NCBI GenBank assembly: GCA_907165275.2
Contig: OU015650.1
Location: 13,608,001 to 13,672,000 of the forward strand
Source: Zygaena filipendulae
Lineage: Eukaryota; Arthropoda; Insecta; Lepidoptera; Zygaenidae
Direction: 5' to 3'
Length of the DNA stretch: 64,000 nt
Positions within the stretch are counted from its first letter, which is position 1. Each line of letters begins with the position of its first letter. Below are positions 56,109 through 64,000 of this stretch, piece by piece. A program made the position numbers and the translations under genes. The notes beneath the pieces were generated by a model. It had not been told where the DNA came from. It saw only the letters and a program-made list of their open reading frames with translations, and did no database searches.

Positions 56109-57389
56109 TTACAGTTTGGTATGTTTCACGGTATCGGTCCAATAGTTCTGTATGGTCATGGCTTCCAGCGAATTCAGGAACGAATCGTTGTCCAGACTGT
56201 ACATCTCTTCGGAGTTATCCTGGAAAGAAATAACAATCGTTTTTAAAATAACAGTAAAAACATACTTTATCTTATTAGGCACACGGGTAGCTCCAGCCTT
56301 CACCCGATTTAAAAAAATCACAACATCATATTTAATTTGAAAAGAAATCGATAGTAGAATAAGATCAATACAAGTTTTTGACGATAATGCATTTAAACTT
56401 GATACATATACAAGAAAAGTTTCATTCAAATAGTTAAATGAACGAAAAAGGCCCTTATTTTAAGTTTAAATGCTGCAGAATTCCGTCAGCGAATCGGAAA
56501 CTTGCGCGCTCAAATATTATCTTGTTTTTTTTTTGATAACTTATAGTTCATTTTTTATTTTCAAGAATGATTCCTGAATTTCTTCAATAAGTACCTCGTT
56601 TTACCATGTACAACATGTCTTTATACAAATAACTCACCCGAACGGTACTGTCGTCTAGATAGCCGCTGGAGTCGGGATTGGAACACTTGTCGTTCAGTGT
56701 CTGCGGCTTGTTCAAATACCGCCGTCTGTACAGAACGAAGGCGGTACTTCCGGCCAACGCCGCCAGCACCAAAGCTGCGAACGATATCCCCGCTATGGCT
56801 CCCGTGTCCATACCCACATCCCCCTGGTCGATCACTCGTCTCGACGACTCTACATTAGGCGGTAATCTAGTTTGTACTAACGTCGTCTCCAATGACAACG
56901 TCTCAATCTTCCTCTGCGGCGCTTCCTCAACACTGGCATCGTCTTCGACGACATCTACAATTCCCGTTGAATTGCTCGTTTTTGTACCAAACGTGGAATT
57001 AGTTGCAGTTGTCGCGTTTGCGACGACAGTCAACGTCGTATTGTTAACTGTTTTGGTTATATTATTGTTTGTTATATTCTTAACTTCGACTGTCGTTACG
57101 TTGACTAGGTCGGTGTCGTTGACGGGCGTCCACTGTATGACCGATGGATGGGAGATTTGCACTGGTGTGTCGGTTGTAGTGTTCGGTGTGTTTTCGGCGA
57201 TAGTTTTGTCGGTTTGATTTTTTTCCGTCGCATTGGCTGCAACAGCGCTCTTCGTGGGAGCCGCTTGTGGTTTGCTGAAGTATAAGGCGCGCCCTTCGCG
57301 CTCGGCGTGTGTCTCGTCGATATCAGCGTCAGCTGGCGTTCCATGAATATCGTGTGACTGAGGTGAAGCATAGGCTTTAGCGCTGCTCG
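56109..57389 (-). CDS. Single-pass membrane glycoprotein, C-terminal two exons
   Basis: The 3' part of a minus-strand gene, exons 56638-57389 and 56109-56219, joined in phase 0 at consensus GT-AG sites (CGG|GTGAGT and TTTCCAG|GAT). The first exon begins after an acceptor GTTACAG with two bases completing a codon, so earlier exons lie at higher coordinates or outside the window. It encodes about 160-165 extracellular residues rich in Asn and Thr with roughly ten N-x-T/S sites (for example NVTT, NNTT, NATT, NSTF), a short acidic segment, a membrane helix (GAIAGISFAALVLAALAGST then VLYRRRY stop-transfer) and a cytoplasmic tail of about 70 residues. The tail contains SSGYLDD, EEMYSLDNDSFLNSLEAM and ends NYWTDTVKHTKL. 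That dense, non-repetitive ending looks conserved, but I cannot name the family. The signal peptide is not seen. Confidence 0.85.
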
Positions 57390-58790
57390 CTGTAACATAA
57401 AATATAAATTGCTCACATAAATAAAATAAACATTGTTTTTTAATAAACTTTATTTTAAAATAACATACTTATTATTGTGGTAAATAATATAATAAAATAG
57501 GCTTCGGCCTTTTCACAAATCCACAAGCTAAGTATTGTTTTTTTGAGAGAGCTCTCAAATGAAACAACTCCTACCTACATCTCTGTTACAAGAGAAGAAT
57601 TCCTATAATTTTTTCATTATTGGAAGTAGAAAGTAAAAGGACGCAAATTAATATTGATAGTTAGAAAAATGTATAGGCTTCGGTACGTACATCGAACTTA
57701 CCATGTTTCTTTAGCAAATTTTCATTAAGTTTCTTAAGTCTAGGATGGAAGGGTGTTACTTATGAAACAATTTTTATTATAAATCATCAGAAGTTATTCA
57801 TAGCGAAATTGGGAATGGTATTAAAATTCATGAAGCGCCCGCTGCCGCTACAAAAAAATGCGCGATACCTACTGTTTCAGTACCGTCAGTTAAATACAGA
57901 AATGCAAAACGACTTCGCTGCTTTTTTTTTTATTAAATCAATAAATTTCGAAGTGAAGTAGGTAGAGATTATAAAAAAAAAACATGACAGTTATAATTAT
58001 TACACAAAACAACAATAACATCTTACAGGATAACTAAGGTCCTCCCTGCTGAGCTTAGGGGTTGAATTTACAAAAGTTTTGAATCTTTCGGTGCACGGAT
58101 AGCCTAAGATTTTTTTTACAATGTCAATAAGTTAATTTGGAAAAAAGTTTCCAAAAAAGAGTTATGACAGTACCTATAAATCTGACAGTAGGTACTTGCA
58201 TAAAAATTTAATCCTTTTTAGGGGTTGAATTTCCAAAAATACTTTTTTAGGGGAAGTCTCTTGACAAATTTTTGATTTCTAATTTACCTGTACCTACCAG
58301 CTGGGCGTAGTTGAGTCAGTAAGGAAACTTCTCTATAAGGATTATACTTTTCTGCATTTACACTTGAAAATATTTCTCTTGAACTTCAATTCTCGTTATA
58401 CGTCATTCGCACAAGTATAAACAAATAGAAACAACGAGAAAATTTAAATCTCATCTCGCAAAAGTTGCGAACAGTCCCAATTGGATTAGGGTTTTTCTAT
58501 TCAAAATTTACCAGCGAGCGCCCGCCGAGCTCGAGCGGACGGAAACGAGTTACCCGCGTCGCTACTTGCTATTGAATTTGATTGCTTTGTAGGCGGTAAA
58601 ACTTGATTGAGAAATACACGTCGAAACAAATAAGTTTTTTATTTTTATTTTTAAAATGATCAAAAGGGAAAACTGGCTGTAAAACTCATAAAAAGGTTAT
58701 ACGAATCTGTTGCCGGCGCGAATTTCACCAGTTTGAATTTTGGAATTTCCCCAGAAAATATACTACAATCCACTTTTCCGGTATGAATCA
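57390..58790. other. Intron or 5' flank of the membrane-protein gene
   Basis: No coding exon is identifiable. A GC-rich block at about 58512-58570, read on the minus strand, ends CTCGCTG|GTAAAT and could be a 5' UTR exon; it has no ATG. A signal-peptide exon was not found. Confidence 0.35.
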
Positions 58791-58796
58791 TGTATT

Positions 58797-59012
58797 TAGA
58801 ATAGAATAGAATAGAATAATTTTTATTGCGCAAAAGACACACACAAGGTTTACAAACAATATATAACAAACACTAAACATAAAATATTGGTTGGCTGGTT
58901 TTGGTCGCGATGTGTCTCTGCTGCTGCAAATGGCAGCTGACTCAGAATATGCTGAGGATGGGAACCCATAGCGCTGGTTTTTCTGTTTTGGTCTGTTACG
59001 GAATTGACACAC
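58797..59012 (-). repeat. LINE 3' UTR tail
   Basis: Read on the minus strand it contains TCAGCATATTCTGAGTCAGC, ends AATAAAAATT and is followed by ATTCT pentamers (58797-58818), like the 3' tails of CR1/L2-type non-LTR elements. No coding part remains. Confidence 0.55.
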
Positions 59013-59709
59013 GAATTTTATGAAACATTAAAAGGAAGCCGTCCAAGTTTCACATTTTAATGTGACGAAGGTAAAATCGGTGAGATTGGACCACATAATA
59101 TCACGTGACTACATAAGGTTAGGTTCACTCCCAATTCAAAGCGTTCAAAGTTGTCTCTTCGAGTATTCTTTTAGGTAAAAAGAGATATTATGAATTTTAT
59201 TTTTTATTTTAATATGGTCGTGTCAACACCAAAATAAACTTTTGAAGGATTTGATTTCGTCGATAAGGGTGGTAAAAATTTTCTTGTTTCAAACTACTTA
59301 CTGGGCAAACGCTCAGAATCTCTCGTGAGAGACATAGGATAGATATTGAGGTCAAACTCAATTATCGGTGCCACAAACTAGATACCTACCGGAATAGAGT
59401 AATTTAGTTAAATACTGGGTAAGGGTCGATACATGCAATTAGTATAGAAATACATATTTAATAACTTAGTTTCGCTTACGATATTCGCGATCTCTACAGA
59501 AAAAATGTTTGATTTGCCGGGATAATACAATTTTTGAGAGCCAAGAAGAGAACTGCAGTCTGTCTTTATGAATATAATTTTCTTTTATAATTTTTAATTT
59601 GTAACATAATTTTCTTAACTCAAGTTAGGAATCAAAAATATAAACCTAATAAGAAACTACACAAATCAAATGTGTTATACATCATTCAATGTATAAAATG
59701 ATTATAATG
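59013..59709. other. Unassigned spacer
   Basis: No supported gene. Confidence 0.4.
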
Positions 59710-60018
59710 TACAGTGAGTGGCCAAATTATTAGGGACAGGGGGCATAATTTTGAATTTTCTGATTTAAACCACAATATAGTGCAAACAAAGCGGTTTTCA
59801 AATAGTTTTTCTATTTTATAGTGCTAATAGTATCATTATTAATGTTTTTGATAAGTGGCAACACTGGGAACGTGTGTCATTTGTCAATTATGTGACGTTT
59901 CTTCTAATTTGAATAACTTTTGTCAAAAAGAGTAGTTTGCGGGATTTGGCGGGATTATAAATTATTTATTTTTGCCTTAATATTTTTCGACAGTTTTTGT
60001 ATCTAAAACAATTAAAAA

Positions 60019-60120
60019 GTAAGTAATGGTTGTTATTACAATACTTTTGCTAAGTTTTATCCGTTAAATTAAACTCTGTTAATGGTTCGACGTGATAATC
60101 TCAAATTTGCTCCTTTTCAG
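60019..60120 (+). other. Predicted 5'-UTR intron of the transposase gene
   Basis: Consensus donor AAAAA|GTAAGT at 60019 and acceptor TTGCTCCTTTTCAG ending at 60120, two bases before the transposase ATG at 60123. 102 bp, a normal insect intron size. Confidence 0.55.
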
Positions 60121-60122
60121 TT

Positions 60123-61224
60123 ATGGGAAAGGCTTCAGACACTTCTCCAAAAATATGTAGAGAAATACGAACGTTATTACTGCACTCTAAACATTCCCAG
60201 AGAGATATAGCAAAGAGAGAGATATTCAAAGTCTGTCGTCAACAGGATTAAAATTAAAATTGATAAAAAAACACCTCTGGAAGCAGACCGTGTAGGGAAA
60301 TGTGGCAGAAAAAGGATTACCACTCTTCGTGCCGACCGGAAAATCAGAGACATCTGCTTTAAAAACCGTAAGAAGAGTGTCACCCGTCTTACTATGATGA
60401 TGAACGAAGAAGGTATTATAGTTTCAAAAAGGACAGTCCGGAGACGGTTAGCCGAAGAAAATCTGATGGGTCGTCGACCTACAAAGAAACCACGTCTCAC
60501 CGAGACTATGAAAAAGAAACGGCTGCAGTGGGCAAGACAACACCGAAATATGACTGTTGCAGACTGGAGTCGAGTAAGCAACTTTAATGAATAGTGTAAT
60601 TTATCATGAACGATTTCCTGTGTTAATTCTAATATTTTACAGGTGTGCTTTTCTGACGAGTCAACATTCCAAATTTTGGTTGACAAAAGTTCGTTCGTCA
60701 GGCGACGCCCTAAAGAGCAATTCCATGCAGATTGCCTTGTGGAGAGGGTAAAACATCCGGCTAGTGTCATGGTGTGGTCTGTCATATCAGCTAAAGGCAT
60801 GGGGGGCCTATACATCGTAAAAGGAACGATGAAACAGGACCAATACAAGCGTGTGTTGGAAACTCAGCTGCTACCGCAGGTTAATGAATGGTTCCCAGAT
60901 AATGATGAATACATTTTTATGCATGATTCGGCACCGTGCCATAAAGCCAGGAGTGTTACTGCATTCTTGGCTGAAAAAAACATAACTGTTTTGCCTTGGC
61001 CAGGGAATTCACCTGATATGAATCCCATAGAAAACATGTGGGAACTCACCAAACGGGCCATTGCAAAAGAAGTGGTCACCAACAAGTGCCAGTTGGTTGA
61101 AACTCTCAACAGAGAGTGGCAACACAACTCTGAGCTGAAAAAAAATGCTAAGACATGTATAGAGAGCATGCCGCGACGTATAGAAGCTCTTATTGCAGCA
61201 AAGGGTGGCATCACTAAATATTGA
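60123..61224 (+). pseudogene. Tc1-like DD34E transposase, intron plus N-terminal frameshift
   Basis: Transposase in two coding exons, 60123-60573 and 60643-61224. ATG at 60123 opens MGKASDTSPKICREIRTLLL. After SQRDIAKRE a net +1 shift near 60222-60231 moves the frame; the new frame continues VNRIKIKIDKKTPLEADRVG and the second helix-turn-helix with KRTVRRRLAEENLMGRRPTK. At 60573 the coding sequence meets a donor, and past the acceptor it resumes exactly at VCFSDES. The triad is Asp (codon 60655, FSDES), Asp (60925, MHDSAP) and Glu (61030, NPIEN), with 34 residues between the last two. The stop follows TKY at 61222. The frameshift disables the first DNA-binding helix-turn-helix in this copy; everything after it is open when spliced. 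The minus-strand frames over it are shadows. Confidence 0.88.
60574..60642 (+). other. Predicted coding-region intron of the transposase
   Basis: 69 bp in phase 0, donor CGA|GTAAGC, branch-like CTAAT at about 60629, acceptor ATATTTTACAG. Removing it restores the expected W-S-R-V-C-F-S-D-E-S junction. Kept in, it adds six codons and a TAG (60592-60594) before any catalytic residue. Confidence 0.8.
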
Positions 61225-61544
61225 TATATATTTTATTAGATTTTTTTTCTTCTACTATTCATTATATTTTAAAGAATAAATAGTTATCTCCATACTTTTT
61301 TATAATCCTAATTAAATATAGATACAAATAAAATTGTCAAAAAACATCTACGACCAATCATTTCTTCGAGTAATCAAGTGAAATTAGAAAATGCAAAAAT
61401 TTGAGAACTGTCCCTAATAATATGGCCACCGATGGTAAGTTCCACATATTATTATCTCAATTGTGTCAAGTGGCATTCGCAGCTGATTGTGTAATATTAT
61501 AGTATCCATGTAGCTCGCTTACAAGATTAATGGCCTGACATACT

Positions 61545-61640
61545 TTTATTTATTTAAAGAACTTTATTGCATTTTATTGTACAAAAGGCGGACTTAGTGC
61601 CAAAGGTATTCTCTACCAGTCAACATTTTGGCTAGGTGAT
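61545..61640 (-). repeat. LINE-like 3' tail
   Basis: On the minus strand it reads TACCTTTGGCACTAAGTCCG, then TGTACAATAAAATGCAATAA and an A/T tail. Such tails are common in lepidopteran genomes; no coding part is left. Confidence 0.45.
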
Positions 61641-61680
61641 AAATTTAGTGGCAGGTTACCGAACAAAAAAAATATAATAC

Positions 61681-61878
61681 TTATATAAATAATTTTACCA
61701 CAAGTATAAATAATTTTACCACAATTAAAGCACTATACAGACTATATTTGGATGTGACGTCATCATAGTACCAACCACCATGCAACTGAAGGTTATGAAA
61801 ATTCTAAATATAGTGCCACATTTATAGGGTGGTTTTAAGGGTGGTTTTATTTTGTGGTAAGGTTATTTATAACTTACA
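61681..61878. repeat. Imperfect palindromic AT-rich element
   Basis: A direct pair of TATAAATAATTTTACCACAA near 61684-61723 is matched in inverse by TTGTGGTAAGGTTATTTATA near 61852-61871. Possible small MITE. Confidence 0.4.
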
Positions 61879-62930
61879 CTTTTTTCGTCACGTTACAAGT
61901 AAAATTTTAGCAGGCAACGGAAGTAAACCGCATAATATAGTATAAAGACAACGAAAGTGACGTATATAAAAGACAACGGAAGTGACGCGCATGCACTTAA
62001 AAAAAAGAGCGTAATATTTGTTCATTTACGTTAAAATATTAAATAGTTCAACTTTTTAAGTGCGTAATCCCATAAGTTCTCACACGCCTTTTTACAACCA
62101 TACTTTCTAAGTTTTTCTCTATAAAGTTTCTAAATTACGATGAAAGTAGAGCGACGAAGTATGAAAAACGTTTTCGTGCCAAATTCTAATTACGAACTAA
62201 CAAACTAGAGAAGTGGAATAAACTTATAAAAACAGACGCAGTGCTTAATTCAAAAGTAAAAATATGTAAGAACATTTGATGTTAAAAAAATAATGGCAAA
62301 ATTTCATAATTAAAACCGACTTCCAAAAACACAAAACTAAAAAGCTAAAAATAAAAAGCTAATAATGACAAAATACCGATTTAATCTTGAAGACAAAAAC
62401 ACACGTAATATTATTATTGGTTTGTGCTACAACTGATCGGTTTGAATTCGGTGAAAAGCCCGCTGGAGTCTGCCTACTTGGGTTGTTCTGCTCACGAAGA
62501 CCTGGTGGTTAGAGTCGACTTAGCCCATCTACCCCCTCCAAAGTTTGGTGCTGATATAACCGAAGTTCGAAGGTCTTATACCTACGTTTTCAGAATACTC
62601 GAGTCTCGTGCAACCAAAAAGTCTAGAAGTCCTGAATTCCTTCAATATATAAATAACATCAAGTACGTCACTCAAACATATAATAGGCTTAGAAGCCACT
62701 GAGAAGCCTTTTAATGGTAATCCTTGATGCTGAGTCACGTTACATTTTACGCCGTAGCAAGTAGTAAGTACGAGACAGTAAGTCAAGGTTGATATTCTAT
62801 ATATGATATTATACATATGTACGTATATCCTTAAATAAATAACATTGAATATCGTGCACAGGACACGTGTGTAGCATGGGTGATAATCTTAGATTCTTTA
62901 AGCGTTTATATACGTTTCGTTATTCATAAA
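61879..62930. other. Unassigned DNA with one orphan frame
   Basis: Three CAACG(G/A)AAGT motifs at 61916-61987 form a short local repeat. A + frame of 92 codons at 62424-62702 has moderate GC and non-repetitive composition (for example VRVDLAHLPPPKFGADITEV), but no recognisable domain and no clear splice sites. I leave it uncalled. Confidence 0.35.
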
Positions 62931-63920
62931 AAAAACTCATGCGCAATTACAAATTCAATGGAACAAAAACATTTTTAAGTCAATAAAAATTTTAGTTTAT
63001 TTTTTGTTTATTTCTATTAGTAGTTTTATATTGCAATATGTAACACATTACGAGGCTGGCTTGGCGCATGAGCGTAAAAAGCCTCACTAAATAAATGATT
63101 TAAAAAAAAAAGTCAATAAAATAACAAGTCATAACAAACATAATAGACATACCTAAATAAATAACCAGGAACATTTCGGTTTGAGCAATAAGACAAAAAT
63201 CAATCACGACATTATCAACAATAAAGCACGACTCACGAGTTCGCTGGTTTCAGACGCAACCATTGCACCTTAACTTCCACCCATAGAGACAGATGGAGAA
63301 ATGTCAAGCTTAACTCGAACAAACTTTGGGGAATTAGTATTAAAATTCTGGAATATCTGAGGCTTTAGTATTAATAATACCTTTCCAAGACATACGTATT
63401 TAGATGAAAGTCACAGGGTTTCGTCCTTCCGCATCAGAGAGTTCCGTCTCTTAAATACACCGCGGGAGACTAAATGGTCTACAAGACAGGCCTAGGGTCT
63501 TATACAATGTGATTCCATCAGGATGAGATGGCCAACTCACAAGTCACAAGGACTGGTGATGCTAATTAGGGCACACTATCAGTTTGAACGAGCGCGCTAA
63601 CAATGCTAATGGGGCGATATATCTGCATGCTTGTCACACGTCGGCGTCGCACTAGGCGCAAGAACAGCTGAACAGCGAAGGGTTTCCACTAATTGCTAAG
63701 ATAAACTGAGCGAGTGACACTAATGTACAAAGTGGTAGATCGGACACGTTTATAAATGGTCACGAGCTTTGAAATAGAATCATTTTCATCTCTCGAGGCC
63801 ATGGGTTCGATGATCTTGCAACGGATTGAACATAATATTATTGTGTTGATCTTTGTATAGCATGGTCCTTGTCAAAGTGACGATGACGTAACTATATTAA
63901 ATAAACATTTAGTGAAGTGT
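62931..63920. other. Unassigned DNA, possible LINE tail
   Basis: At about 63000-63120 ACGAGGCTGGCTTGGCGCAT, GCCTCACTAAATAAATG and a poly-A run resemble a retrotransposon 3' end. No gene is supported. Confidence 0.35.
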
Positions 63921-63924
63921 GTTA

Positions 63925-64000
63925 TACAACGTGTTAATGAATTAATTGAAAACCCCACCCCATTTAAAAAAATAAACAATAATTTGATTAAAATATACCT
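63925..64000 (+). mobile_element. Second copy of the 37.4-kb TIR element (cut by window end)
   Basis: TTATACAACGTGTTAATGAA, then CCATTTAAAAAAATAAACAA and TTTGATTAAAATATA match the left part of 37384-37739. The remainder lies outside the window. Confidence 0.65.

Larger units (their letters stand above)
59710..61437 (+). mobile_element. Tc1-like transposon with intron-containing transposase
   Basis: Ends at 59710-59739 and 61408-61437 match at 25 of 30 positions in inverse orientation (core TGGCCA-ATTATTAGGGACAG) and begin with TA on both sides. It contains one transposase gene in + orientation with two apparent GT-AG introns. The 1.73-kb size and DD34E core place it in Tc1. Its ends differ entirely from those of the element at 1811-3371, so it is a separate lineage. 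Confidence 0.92.

Noticed and set aside
56678..57217. 179-codon + strand frame
   Set aside because: It is antisense to the Asn/Thr-rich exon; open only because of codon composition on the other strand.
60177..60848. 223-codon minus-strand frame
   Set aside because: It runs antisense over the Tc1-like transposase exons and intron, has no family resemblance, and the + strand carries the DDE signature.
62424..62702. 92-codon + strand frame
   Set aside because: Moderately coding-like composition but no domain, splice context or neighbour to support it; the opposite strand is also open.

Overview
The window looks like nuclear DNA of a lepidopteran (moth or butterfly). The grounds are a high AT content, genes split by GT-AG introns, and about 30 copies of a dispersed repeat that starts near CTAGCTGT-CCCGCGGTTTCACCCGCG and ends TTTATAATATTAGTAGGA, a signature that saturates lepidopteran genomes. 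tRNA-derived SINE pieces and many short terminal-inverted-repeat (TIR) elements point the same way. I cannot name the species. Most long open frames here are chance frames; few belong to real genes.

Layout. 1-4.3 kb: unassigned DNA interrupted by a nearly intact Tc1-like DD34E transposon (1811-3371) with perfect 27-bp ends and one in-frame stop. 4.3-29 kb: repeat-rich, probably intronic DNA. It carries three minus-strand candidate terminal exons that all enter in the same phase: a Pro-rich one at 10805-10928, a Pro/Ala-rich one at 15063-15174, and an acidic one at 16161-16716. I read these as possible alternative last exons of one minus-strand gene whose 5' part lies at higher coordinates. 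All repeat-family-A copies I found in this span are in + orientation. 29-46 kb: a patchwork of foldback elements and MITEs (a hAT-like one with an exact 8-bp target duplication, a Harbinger-like deletion derivative, a 4-bp-duplication family), a possible solo LTR, a non-LTR retrotransposon remnant with an intact ORF1 and a decayed endonuclease start, and a BEL/Pao polyprotein scrap.

46.9-49.9 kb: the clearest host gene, acireductone dioxygenase (Adi1, methionine salvage), minus strand, four exons joining to 184 residues with all four metal ligands. Its introns hold three mobile-element copies. 50-56 kb: a tandem duplication just upstream of Adi1, a 0.7-kb TIR element, a nested foldback and a family-B element. 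56.1-57.4 kb: the last two exons of a minus-strand gene for a single-pass membrane protein with an Asn/Thr-rich, N-glycosylation-rich ectodomain and a short tyrosine-containing tail. 57.4-64 kb: LINE 3' tails and a second Tc1-like transposon (59710-61437) whose transposase gene appears to contain two spliceosomal introns, one in the 5' UTR and one just before the first catalytic Asp.

No operon-like logic applies. The two recognisable host genes share the minus strand but show no functional link. The strongest unusual signals are the intron-bearing transposase, the shared-phase terminal exons, the one-sided repeat orientation, and the many foldback elements, one of them a 199-bp hairpin with only two mismatches seen.
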